This document shows positions 44,211 to 52,045 of a DNA stretch of 64,000 bases, one piece after another. The translations under genes were made by a program, and so were the position numbers. Origin of the DNA: Chloroflexota bacterium (GTDB taxonomy: Bacteria; Chloroflexota; UBA6077; FW602-bin22); NCBI GenBank assembly GCA_004297775.1, contig SCUE01000012.1, positions 124,001-188,000 of the forward strand, read 5' to 3'. Every line of letters starts with the position of its first letter. Position 1 is the first letter of the stretch. The notes beneath the pieces were generated by a model. It had not been told where the DNA came from and did no database searches. It was given only the letters and a program-made list of their open reading frames with translations.

Positions 44211-44239
44211 AGAATAGATCAAATGTTCTATATGGGCAA
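44211..44239 (-). promoter_or_regulatory. imuA promoter with embedded LexA-type SOS box
   Basis: On the minus strand, TTGCCC (44239-44234) and TATTCT (44216-44211) are 17 bases apart. The spacer contains GAAC-ATTT-GATC (44228-44217), one mismatch from the LexA box GAACN4GTTC of Gram-positive bacteria. The box lies between the two hexamers, so a bound repressor would block the promoter. Confidence 0.65.
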
Positions 44240-44262
44240 CATGATTCGACCTATACTCGGGT

Positions 44263-46512
44263 GTGTCTGACGAGTCAGTCGCCGCCTTCGCGGCGACCTA
44301 CCCTTTCGCGCTCGATGATTTCCAGCGCGACGCCATCGAGACGCTGGCTGGTGGTGTGTCGGTCATGGTCGCGGCGCCGACCGGTACCGGGAAGACCGTT
44401 GTCGCCGAGTACGCGGTCTACCGTGCGCGCGAGCGTGGCCGACGCGCCTTCTACACGACGCCGATCAAGGCGCTCTCGAATCAGAAATACCGCGACTTTC
44501 GCGCTCGCTATGGCGACGCGGTCGGCCTCATGACCGGCGATATCGTCGAGAACCCATCCGGTCAGATCCTGGTCATGACGACCGAGGTCGTCCGCAACAT
44601 GCTGATCCAGCGGCCGGCCGCGTTCTCCGACGTCGACTGCGTGATTTTCGATGAGGTGCACTACCTGTCGGATCCCGCGCGCGGGACGACCTGGGAAGAA
44701 GCGATCATCTGCGCGCCGACGACCGCTCAACTCGTCTGCCTCTCGGCCACCGTCTCGAACGCGGGCCAGGTTGCCGATTGGATCTCGGAGGTCCACCGGC
44801 CGATCCGGTTGATCACGCATCGCCAGCGGGCCGTGCCGCTGGAACACTTCTATTACCTCGACGGCGAGCTTGTCCCACTGATCGACGCGCACGGGAAGGC
44901 GTCACGATCTTTGCGCGGCATCGGCGGCGAGCGTCATCGCGGCATCCGCGTGCGCGGTGGGGAATGGCCCCGCGAACGGCGCGGACCATCGCGGCCGGAG
45001 TCCTCGCCGAACGACATCATTGCGCGCCTACGGGTCGATGAGTTGCTACCGGCGATCTACTTCTTCTTCAGTCGCCGCGATTGCGAGGAGGCAGCTGAGG
45101 CTGCCGGAAGAATCGGGCTCACGACATCCGAGGCGGCCGCGTCGATTCGCGCACACATCACAGCACGCCTGGCCAACCTGGAACCGGCCGATCGCGAGCT
45201 TGGCCAGGTTCGGCTACTGGAGCGACTCCTCCCGCGGGGAGTCGGATTTCATCACGCCGGACTCTTGCCGATCCTGAAAGTCATCGTCGAGGAGCTGTTC
45301 AACCAGGGCCTGCTCCAAGTCGTCTTCGCCACCGACACGCTGTCGCTCGGCATCAACATGCCGGCCCGCGCCGTCATCATCGGCGAACTGACGAAGTTCG
45401 ACGGCGAATCGCGCCGGCCCTTGACGCCGAACGAATATCGGCAAATGACCGGCCGCGCCGGCCGTCGTGGCATCGACGCGCACGGCACGGCGATCGTGCC
45501 GTACTCACCGTGGGTGCCGGTCGAAGACGTCATCGCGATCGGAACTGGCGACCTGTTACCGATCGAAAGCTCCTTCTCGGCCCGGTACAACACGGTGCTC
45601 AACCTGTGGGATGCCGGACCGAACCCGACCGAGCGACTCAGCCGACTGTTTGCCCACTCTCTGCGCGAGTTTCAACTCGACGGCGAGGTCAAAGCGATTC
45701 AGGACGAGGTGCACGGCATCCAGAACGAGTTGCGAACGCTGCCCCGCGAGGAGTTGAACCAGCCAGCCCACGGCCGCGACGCGCGCCGTCTGCGCGGCGC
45801 GCGCTACGCCGGGCAGTACACCCACCGGGATTTGTTGACGGACCTTCTCGCCGAAGTCGAACAGCGATTGCTGCGTGCGCGGCAAGGCAAGCGCGTCCGC
45901 GCGCGACGGTTGCTGCGATCGCTCGAACAGACGCTGGAGATACTTGGCTACCTCATCGACGGCCGTCCCGCGCCCAAGGCGGCCGCTCTTCGCGAGATGT
46001 TCGACGCGAACGGGCTGATCCTGGTCGAGGGATTGGCATCCGGCGTCTTCGATCGCGCCGGCTCGGCCGACATCATCGAGGCCGTCAGTTGGTTCTGCTT
46101 CGACCGCGACAAAGCGTTCTACAACCGATTCCGTATCCCGCACGATGCTTGGCTGATTCGCGAACGGTTGGAGCGTATTCAGGATCGCGTCCTGCGGACT
46201 GAGAACGATAGTGCGCTGTCGCTGACGCCGGGTTTCTCATCCAGTTTCTCGGGAATCGCGCACGCCTGGTGCTCGGGCGTTTCGTTCGACGAGATCTTGA
46301 ACGGAACCAGCCTCTCGGAAGGCGACGTAATGATGACTTTCGCCAAGATTCTCGATTTGGCGCGGCAATTACGTGCTGCCGCTCAGGCACTCGGCCCGTC
46401 CCACCCCGCCCTACCGAGTCTGGCCGCTGGCGAAGGCATGACGCGTCGAGGGATTGTCGCGCTCTGCTGCGGGCTCGGTATTGCGAACGGCGGCGGTCCG
46501 GCCGCGTGCTAG
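44263..46512 (+). CDS. Ski2/HelY-like superfamily 2 RNA helicase
   Basis: A 749-residue DEAD/DEAH helicase. Motif I is AAPTGTGKT, motif II FDEVHYL, motif III LSATVSN and motif VI QMTGRAGRRG, with a winged-helix/DSHCT-like C-terminal part (LTPGFSSSFSGIAHAW, SLSEGDVMMTFAKILD). It resembles actinobacterial HelY and eukaryotic Ski2/Mtr4, proteins of RNA turnover. The GTG at 44263 gives a family-like N-terminus. It diverges from imuA and heads a rightward operon. Confidence 0.92.
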   Translation: MSDESVAAFAATYPFALDDFQRDAIETLAGGVSVMVAAPTGTGKTVVAEYAVYRARERGRRAFYTTPIKALSNQKYRDFRARYGDAVGLMTGDIVENPSGQILVMTTEVVRNMLIQRPAAFSDVDCVIFDEVHYLSDPARGTTWEEAIICAPTTAQLVCLSATVSNAGQVADWISEVHRPIRLITHRQRAVPLEHFYYLDGELVPLIDAHGKASRSLRGIGGERHRGIRVRGGEWPRERRGPSRPESSPNDIIARLRVDELLPAIYFFFSRRDCEEAAEAAGRIGLTTSEAAASIRAHITARLANLEPADRELGQVRLLERLLPRGVGFHHAGLLPILKVIVEELFNQGLLQVVFATDTLSLGINMPARAVIIGELTKFDGESRRPLTPNEYRQMTGRAGRRGIDAHGTAIVPYSPWVPVEDVIAIGTGDLLPIESSFSARYNTVLNLWDAGPNPTERLSRLFAHSLREFQLDGEVKAIQDEVHGIQNELRTLPREELNQPAHGRDARRLRGARYAGQYTHRDLLTDLLAEVEQRLLRARQGKRVRARRLLRSLEQTLEILGYLIDGRPAPKAAALREMFDANGLILVEGLASGVFDRAGSADIIEAVSWFCFDRDKAFYNRFRIPHDAWLIRERLERIQDRVLRTENDSALSLTPGFSSSFSGIAHAWCSGVSFDEILNGTSLSEGDVMMTFAKILDLARQLRAAAQALGPSHPALPSLAAGEGMTRRGIVALCCGLGIANGGGPAAC

Positions 46513-46526
46513 ACTGAGCGTGACCG

Positions 46527-46802
46527 ATGAAGCTCGTCGTCGCCATCGTGCAAGATCATGACGCCGGCGCGGTTATCGACGCCTTGGTTGCGGCCGAGTT
46601 CCGCTCGACCCGCATCAATACGAGCGGCGGCTTCCTGAAGCGCGGCAACGCCACGATCCTGGTCGGCGTCGAGGACGAGCGCGTTCCGGATGTCGTCCGT
46701 ATCGTTCGTGAGAATACCCGTCCGGCATCGAGGGAATCTGGGACGTCGCTGGCATCTGGGAACGTATTCGTCCTCGACGTCGCACGGTTCGTGCGCATCT
46801 AG
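46527..46802 (+). CDS. cyclic-di-AMP receptor (DarA/PstA-like)
   Basis: A 91-residue PII-like protein. MKLVVAIVQDHDAGAVIDAL, then FRSTRINTSGGFLKRGNATI, with Thr/Asn/Arg loops and a hydrophobic VLDVARFVRI strand, match the DUF970 family that binds cyclic di-AMP. It is shorter than Bacillus DarA. Spacing is 14 bases after the helicase and five bases before selD. Its output is unknown. Confidence 0.87.
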   Translation: MKLVVAIVQDHDAGAVIDALVAAEFRSTRINTSGGFLKRGNATILVGVEDERVPDVVRIVRENTRPASRESGTSLASGNVFVLDVARFVRI

Positions 46803-46807
46803 CGACG

Positions 46808-47854
46808 GTGGGAGAGGCGTTCCGTCTCACCCAGCTATCCCACGGGGCTGGGTGAGCGTGTAAGCTCGGACCGTCCGAGCTGGCGCAGGTGCTGCGCCAC
46901 ATGCCGCCGATCAGCGATCCGCGTGTCATCGTCGGGAACAACACGAACGACGACGCGGCAGCGTTCCGCTTGTCCGATACGCAGGCGCTGGTGGCGACGG
47001 TCGACTACTTCACGCCGATCGTCGATGATCCGTACGATTTCGGTGCGATCGCGGCGGCGAATGCCCTGTCGGATGTGTACGCGATGGGCGGCAAGCCGCT
47101 CTTCGCGCTCGCGATCTGTGGGTTCCCGCGCGATCGTCTCGCCGAAGGTGTGCTCGAACGGATCCTTCGCGGGGGCGTCGACAAGGCGGCCGAGGCCGGT
47201 ATCGCGATCGTCGGTGGACACACGATCGACGATGCCGAGCCGAAATACGGTCTGGCCGTCACCGGTCTCATCGACTCCGGGCACATCTACCGGAACGTCG
47301 GCGCCCGTGTCGGCGATCACCTCATCTTGACCAAGCCGATTGGGACGGGAATCATCGCGACTGCCATCAAGCGCGGCCTGGCAGACTCGGCGATGATCGC
47401 CCGCGCTACCGAGGTGATGGCGACCTTGAACCGCGCCGCGGCGGACGTGATGGCGCAGTTCGAGCCGAGCGCGGTGACGGACATCACCGGCTTCGGCCTG
47501 CTCGGACACTGTGCCGAGATGGTGGCCGGATCGAACCTGGATGCGCGCGTCTACGCGACGCGCGTGCCGTTCCTGGATGGCGCGCGCGCCCTGTGCGAAC
47601 AGGACATCGTGCCGGACGGAACACGCCGAAATCTGGCGTCGCTCGGCGACACTGTGACGTGGGATCGCCGGCTGAACGAGGTGGATCGACTGCTGCTGGC
47701 GGACGCGCAGACGTCGGGCGGCCTTCTGATCGCGGTCAGTGGCGATCGAGCCGAGGCGCTACGACAAGCATTGACGGCCGCGGGAACGCTTGCGGCGGCG
47801 CCGATTGGCGAAGTCATCCCAGGGTCAGGCGGTTTGGAGGTCGTCGAAGCGTGA
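46808..47854 (+). CDS. selD: selenide, water dikinase SelD with in-frame UGA (Sec)
   Basis: SelD makes selenophosphate from selenide and ATP, the selenium donor for tRNA-Sec. A standard reading begins only at 46889, after a UGA. Reading from the GTG at 46808 and taking the UGA at 46853-46855 as Sec gives LTQLSHGAGUACK, where E. coli has HGAGCGCK; Sec sits at catalytic Cys17 and the essential Lys follows. Total length is 348 aa, against 347 in E. coli. The rest has NNTNDDAAAF, VATVDYFTPIVDDPYDFG, GGHTIDDAEPKYG and DITGFGLLGH. The stop overlaps the next start as GTGA. Confidence 0.96.
46863..46881 (+). promoter_or_regulatory. bacterial SECIS-like hairpin in selD
   Basis: Seven bases after the UGA, AGCTCGG pairs with CCGAGCT around a five-base loop ACCGT. 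The stem is perfect, and the loop G is about 18 bases from UGA, the position expected for SelB binding. It lies wholly inside the selD coding sequence. Confidence 0.8.
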
Positions 47855-48657
47855 GTATCAGGATTGCGTTCTCCACCCTCGGGTGCCCGGACTGGACGGT
47901 CGAGCAGGCGTGCCAGGCGGCGCGGCGCCACGGCTACGATGGCATTACGCTGCGTTTGCTCGATGGAGAGATCGTCCCGGCGACTCTCAATCGTGACGGA
48001 CGCGAGCGGGTTCGCGCCGCGCTCGGGGACCTCTCATTGGCGTCAATCGACACGTCCTGTACATTCACGAGCCCGGACGACGCGGTCCGCGCAAGGATGC
48101 GCGCCGACGCGGTTCGGTATTTGGAAATGGCGGCTGATCTGACTGCGCCGCTGATTCGCGTGTTCGGCGGACGACTGGCCGAGGGCGACAACGAGGCGGC
48201 GGCACGCGATCGAATCGTCGATTCACTGAACCTCCTGTCGCCTCGGGCCGAGACTCTCGGAATCGGCATCGCGCTGGAGACGCACGATTCCCTGTCCGCC
48301 AGCCGCGCGGTCGCCGACGTCCTCGCGCGCGTGCCGAGCCACTCCGTCGGCGCGCTTTGGGATGTTCACCATCCGATCCGATCGGGCGAGAGCCCAAGCG
48401 AGACCTACGACCTCATCGGCGCTCGCACGATCGCCACGCATGTCAAGGATGCCCGGCGCGTTAGCGATGGCTGGCAGCTCGTGCTCATGGACGAAGGCGA
48501 GTTGCCAATTGCCGAATTCATACGTGTTCTCCGTGCTCGCGGGTGGCACGGCTGGTTGGCGGTCGAATGGGAGAAGAAGTGGCATCCGGAGATCCCCGAG
48601 CCCGATGTCGCGATGCCGTGGCACGCCGAGAGACTACGACGGCTACTCGCCACCTGA
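47851..48657 (+). CDS. sugar phosphate isomerase/epimerase (xylose-isomerase-like TIM barrel)
   Basis: A 268-residue TIM-barrel protein. IAFSTLGCPDWTVEQACQAA, FGGRLAEGDNEAAARDRIVD, ALETHDSLSASRAVADVL (metal Glu) and THVKDARR and VEWEKKWHPEI (Glu) place it in the AP-endonuclease-2 superfamily used for sugar and inositol isomerases. The GTG overlaps the selD stop by four bases. Substrate unknown; a sugar-acid role would fit the dehydratases at 16-19 kb. Confidence 0.87.
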   Translation: MSIRIAFSTLGCPDWTVEQACQAARRHGYDGITLRLLDGEIVPATLNRDGRERVRAALGDLSLASIDTSCTFTSPDDAVRARMRADAVRYLEMAADLTAPLIRVFGGRLAEGDNEAAARDRIVDSLNLLSPRAETLGIGIALETHDSLSASRAVADVLARVPSHSVGALWDVHHPIRSGESPSETYDLIGARTIATHVKDARRVSDGWQLVLMDEGELPIAEFIRVLRARGWHGWLAVEWEKKWHPEIPEPDVAMPWHAERLRRLLAT

Positions 48658-48667
48658 GGATTTGTCA

Positions 48668-48922
48668 GTGGCCGTCACCCGATGCTCGTGCGGCACTCTT
48701 CTGAAGGTCTTCTGGCTGTGGCCGGATGAAGCCGAGGATGGGCTCATGCACGTGACCGACCGCCTCCGCGATGCGCCCAAGAACGCCGAAGAGGTGCGGG
48801 CGGTTTCGCCGACCGATGCCGCGATCGCGTTTGACCAGAAGCACACACCCGAACACGACATAACCAGCGCGTCTAGCACTCTGCGTCGAGGACGGTGCGC
48901 CCGGCGCATCGCCGGGCGCTAG
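48668..48922 (+). CDS. small hypothetical protein (84 aa)
   Basis: The GTG at 48668 has GAGGA eight bases upstream and opens 84 codons: CSCGTLLKVFWLWPDEAEDG, then HVTDRLRDAPKNAEEVRAVS. The last 15 residues are Arg-rich and less convincing. One CxC pair could bind metal. No family recognised; it may be a chance ORF. Confidence 0.4.
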   Translation: MAVTRCSCGTLLKVFWLWPDEAEDGLMHVTDRLRDAPKNAEEVRAVSPTDAAIAFDQKHTPEHDITSASSTLRRGRCARRIAGR

Positions 48923-48932
48923 CTGGCGTTGC

Positions 48933-50072
48933 CTACAGACTCGAGGTCAGTTCCAGCGTCTTGCCGGTCTGGGCGGCGATGTACCCCTTCTCGATGATCT
49001 CGACGACGTGTCGGGCGTGCTCGGCCGAGGGCACCGGATCGGTGTTCTCGACGATGCACTCGGCCAGGTGGGCGATGTCGGCGTAGACGTGCGGCTCCTG
49101 GATACGGGCGTGGCCGCCGGTGACGTAGGGGATGTCGGGGCCGGCCGCGTTGTATTTCAGCGTTCCACCCGGGAAGCCGAGGGTGCCCTGTAATCGCTTG
49201 GGGGCGTTCACTTCGACGCCGCCGATGGCCATCCCCATGTCGATCGTGCCCTCCGTGCCGAAGAATGTCATACGTCCGAAGCCGATCGTGGGCGCGCCGG
49301 CGCAGTTCTGACCGGTCGCGACCGCGAACGTGTTGTCCCCGAAGTCGAGCAGGATCAAAGTGTTGTCGTCCATCTCGACCTGGATCGGGTTGCCCTTGAA
49401 GAAGCGGACTGGCGTGCCGATACCAGACATCGCCGAAACCCGCTTCACAGATCCGAGGATGCCCGTGAGCGAGTGCAGGTTGTAGACGGCCATGTCATAC
49501 ATGGGTCCGCCACCCTTCTTGTAGTACCAGGTCGGGTCGACGTTCGACAGGACGTCTCCGCCGGTGCGAAACGCCTCGCCCTCGTGGCCTCCGCCGACGT
49601 TCGAGGTGAACGCCCAGTACACCTTGCCGAGTGCGCCATCACGAATGAGGTCGCGGATGCGCGCCTGGGTTCGGTTCAGCATCTGGCCCGGCGACGCGAC
49701 GAGCTTCAACCCAGTCTTGGTGCGCAGTTCGACGATGTCGTTCGCCTGCTGGAGATTGACCGTCATGGCCTTCTGCACGTACACGTGCTTTCCGGCGCGC
49801 AACGCCTTCATCACTTGGTCGTAATGGACCGGGATCGGACCAGCGATTGCGACCGCCTCGATGTCGGCCGACTTGAGCATCTCGTCGTAATCGGAGTAGT
49901 GCGATGGAACCTGGTACCGCGACGCGGTCTCGGCCGATCGCTCGGCCACGATGTCGCAGACGGCCGCCAGTTCGATGCGTTCCTGTGCGTCCGGTACGGC
50001 GAGGTGCGGAAGGATTCCGCGTTGCGAGACGGATCCGAGCCCGGCAAGACCGATCTTGACTCGACGTGACAT
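48933..50072 (-). CDS. Gfo/Idh/MocA-family oxidoreductase
   Basis: A 379-residue NAD(P)-dependent sugar or cyclitol oxidoreductase. The nucleotide fold begins KIGLAGLGSVSQRGILPHL; AGKHVYVQKAMTVNLQQAN has the usual EKP replaced by QKA, with the Lys kept. The C-terminal domain shows DVLSNVDPTWYYKKGGGPMYDMAVYNLHSL. The ATG has GAGGT seven bases upstream. It follows folC after nine bases. Confidence 0.92.
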   Translation of the reverse strand: MSRRVKIGLAGLGSVSQRGILPHLAVPDAQERIELAAVCDIVAERSAETASRYQVPSHYSDYDEMLKSADIEAVAIAGPIPVHYDQVMKALRAGKHVYVQKAMTVNLQQANDIVELRTKTGLKLVASPGQMLNRTQARIRDLIRDGALGKVYWAFTSNVGGGHEGEAFRTGGDVLSNVDPTWYYKKGGGPMYDMAVYNLHSLTGILGSVKRVSAMSGIGTPVRFFKGNPIQVEMDDNTLILLDFGDNTFAVATGQNCAGAPTIGFGRMTFFGTEGTIDMGMAIGGVEVNAPKRLQGTLGFPGGTLKYNAAGPDIPYVTGGHARIQEPHVYADIAHLAECIVENTDPVPSAEHARHVVEIIEKGYIAAQTGKTLELTSSL

Positions 50073-50081
50073 GCGCCTACC

Positions 50082-51416
50082 TCATCGTGGAGTGGCCTCA
50101 GTGTACCGGACTATCTGGTCGTAGACGTACAGGGTTCCGGTCACGCACGTGGGGCCATCGCTGGTCGCGACGGCTTCGGCCGCGCTATCAGCGGTGTCGG
50201 CTGGCAGGCCGAGCGAACGCGCCGCGCGCACGATATCCGACGGCGCAGCCTGCTCGAATCTTGGCACCGGAACGGCGATGACGCGTTCAGCCAGACCGGA
50301 AAGTGGCTCGAGGAATGCCCGCGGGTCGCGTCGGCCGACCAGCCCGACGATGACTGTCCATCGCCGATCTCCAAAATGCACCCGCAGACCGTCGGCGAGT
50401 GCGCGCGCGGACTCGGGAGTGTGAGCGCCATCGTAGACGAGCGGTGGCGACTGTCGCAGACGTTCCAGCCGTCCAGGCCAGCGCGCCTGGGCAAGCGCGC
50501 GTCGACACGCGTCCGAGTTGAGGCGCTGACCTAACCGTTGCAGCAGGCATTCGACCGCCGTCAGCGCCATCCCAGCGTTTTCGACCTGGTGCGCCCCGAG
50601 CAAGCCGAGATCCATTCCCTCGAAACGCGACCAGGGCGACCACGCATCGAACTGCGTCCCGCCAGGATGGGACGCGCGCAGGGCGAACCCCGCGTCGCGC
50701 CCCATCTGGATCAGTCGCCCGCCGGCGAGGGCGACGCCGGCCTCGATGACGGCCGCGACGGCTGGCGTCTGTCGCGCGGTTACGCAGATAGCGCCGCGTT
50801 TGACGATCGCGACCTTCTGGGCCGCGATTTCGGACGGCGTTGTCCCGAGTCGCGGCGCGTGCTCCAGCGTCACCGGTGTCAGACACGCCACCGGAGCGTC
50901 CAGGGCATTTGTCGCATCGAATCGTCCGCCCGCGCCGACCTCGATCGCGCCGACCCGAATGGCATCCTGGCAAAACATCTCCAGCGCGGCTATGAGAAAC
51001 AATCGCCAGATCTGACGCGGCTCATGGTGAAGGGCGCGGCTCAGATCGATCAGACTCGTCATCGTCGTCGCCAAACGCTCGCCATCGACCGGCACGCCGT
51101 TGACGCGGATCCGTTCTTCGACGCGGACGAGATGGGGCGATGTGAAGGTACCGGCGGCCAAACCGTGGGCGGTGAGAATCGCGCCGATGAGTGTGGCGGT
51201 CGAGCCCTTGCCCTTCGACCCGGTGACGTGAACGAATGAAAGGCCACGCTCGGGGTTGCCCCGTCGTTGAAGGAGATCGATCAGTTCATCGAACGGATAG
51301 CCGCGAATGGTGTCGGCAACCGAGTGCTTGACCCACGTCTCGTCCAGATAGCGGACGAATTCGTCATAGGTCATCGCCCGATTGGCCGGCGCGGCCACTC
51401 GCGTTGACACTCCCAT
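50082..51416 (-). CDS. folC: folylpolyglutamate synthase/dihydrofolate synthase
   Basis: A 444-residue Mur-ligase-type ATP enzyme that adds glutamate to folates. HVTGSKGKGSTATLIGAIL is the P-loop, TSPHLVRVEERIRVNG is the FolC signature, and VYDGAHTPESARALADGL is the third Mur-ligase motif (His to substrate). EVGAGGRFDATNA is typical. The start may be the ATG at 51416 or the one at 51374; neither has a strong ribosome-binding site. Confidence 0.95.
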   Translation of the reverse strand: MGVSTRVAAPANRAMTYDEFVRYLDETWVKHSVADTIRGYPFDELIDLLQRRGNPERGLSFVHVTGSKGKGSTATLIGAILTAHGLAAGTFTSPHLVRVEERIRVNGVPVDGERLATTMTSLIDLSRALHHEPRQIWRLFLIAALEMFCQDAIRVGAIEVGAGGRFDATNALDAPVACLTPVTLEHAPRLGTTPSEIAAQKVAIVKRGAICVTARQTPAVAAVIEAGVALAGGRLIQMGRDAGFALRASHPGGTQFDAWSPWSRFEGMDLGLLGAHQVENAGMALTAVECLLQRLGQRLNSDACRRALAQARWPGRLERLRQSPPLVYDGAHTPESARALADGLRVHFGDRRWTVIVGLVGRRDPRAFLEPLSGLAERVIAVPVPRFEQAAPSDIVRAARSLGLPADTADSAAEAVATSDGPTCVTGTLYVYDQIVRYTEATPR

Positions 51417-51464
51417 GGGGCGTACCTATACTGCCAAGGAGGTTGCGTACGCGGAAAGAAGGCC

Positions 51465-52019
51465 ATGCTGGTTGAGGTGGTCGTCGATAGCGTCAGGGTG
51501 AACCTGCAAAGCTATCAGCGCGTCGTAATGCTGAAAGACAAGACAACCGATCGGTTGTTGCCGATCTGGATTGGTAACGCCGAGGCGGACGCAATTGTGA
51601 TGGGTCTCCAGAAGCTCGAGATCCCGCGTCCCCTGACTCACGACTTGATCAAGGCGATTCTGTCAGAGATTGGCGCACGCGTCAGCCACGTCGTCGTGAG
51701 CGACCTCTCGAACGACGTGTTCTACGCGCGCATCAACGTCGAGTTCGGCGGGCGGCATCACGAGATCGATGCCCGACCAAGCGATGCGATCGCCGTCGCG
51801 ATCCGCCTCCAGGTGCCGATCTATGTCGATGAATCGGTGCTCGACAAAGCATCGGTAGAGCTCGAGCAAGAGACCGAAGAGGGTGCGTCGAGCGAGACTG
51901 GCGCGTCAAGCGAAGGCAAGACCGAGGCGCAGCCGGAGCACATTCCGAACGCGTTTCGCGATTTCATCAATACGCTCGATCTCGATGACCTCGGCCGCGG
52001 CGAGAAAGGCAAGCGGTAG
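51465..52019 (+). CDS. bifunctional nuclease family protein (DUF151)
   Basis: A 184-residue protein. The core has MLVEVVVDSVRVNLQSYQRV, RLLPIWIGNAEADAIVMGLQ, FYARINVEF and IDARPSDAIAVAIRLQVPIY, all DUF151 signatures. The C-terminal 50 residues are an acidic Ser/Glu-rich extension. Some members have nuclease activity, so the role is uncertain. It diverges from folC. Confidence 0.92.
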   Translation: MLVEVVVDSVRVNLQSYQRVVMLKDKTTDRLLPIWIGNAEADAIVMGLQKLEIPRPLTHDLIKAILSEIGARVSHVVVSDLSNDVFYARINVEFGGRHHEIDARPSDAIAVAIRLQVPIYVDESVLDKASVELEQETEEGASSETGASSEGKTEAQPEHIPNAFRDFINTLDLDDLGRGEKGKR

Positions 52020-52045
52020 CCTCGACACCCGGTAGAATCACCGCC

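Noticed and set aside
46889..47854. SelD starting at 46889 as a normal Cys-free protein
   Set aside because: That reading lacks the whole catalytic N-terminus. The in-frame UGA, the SECIS-like hairpin and selC make the Sec reading far more likely.
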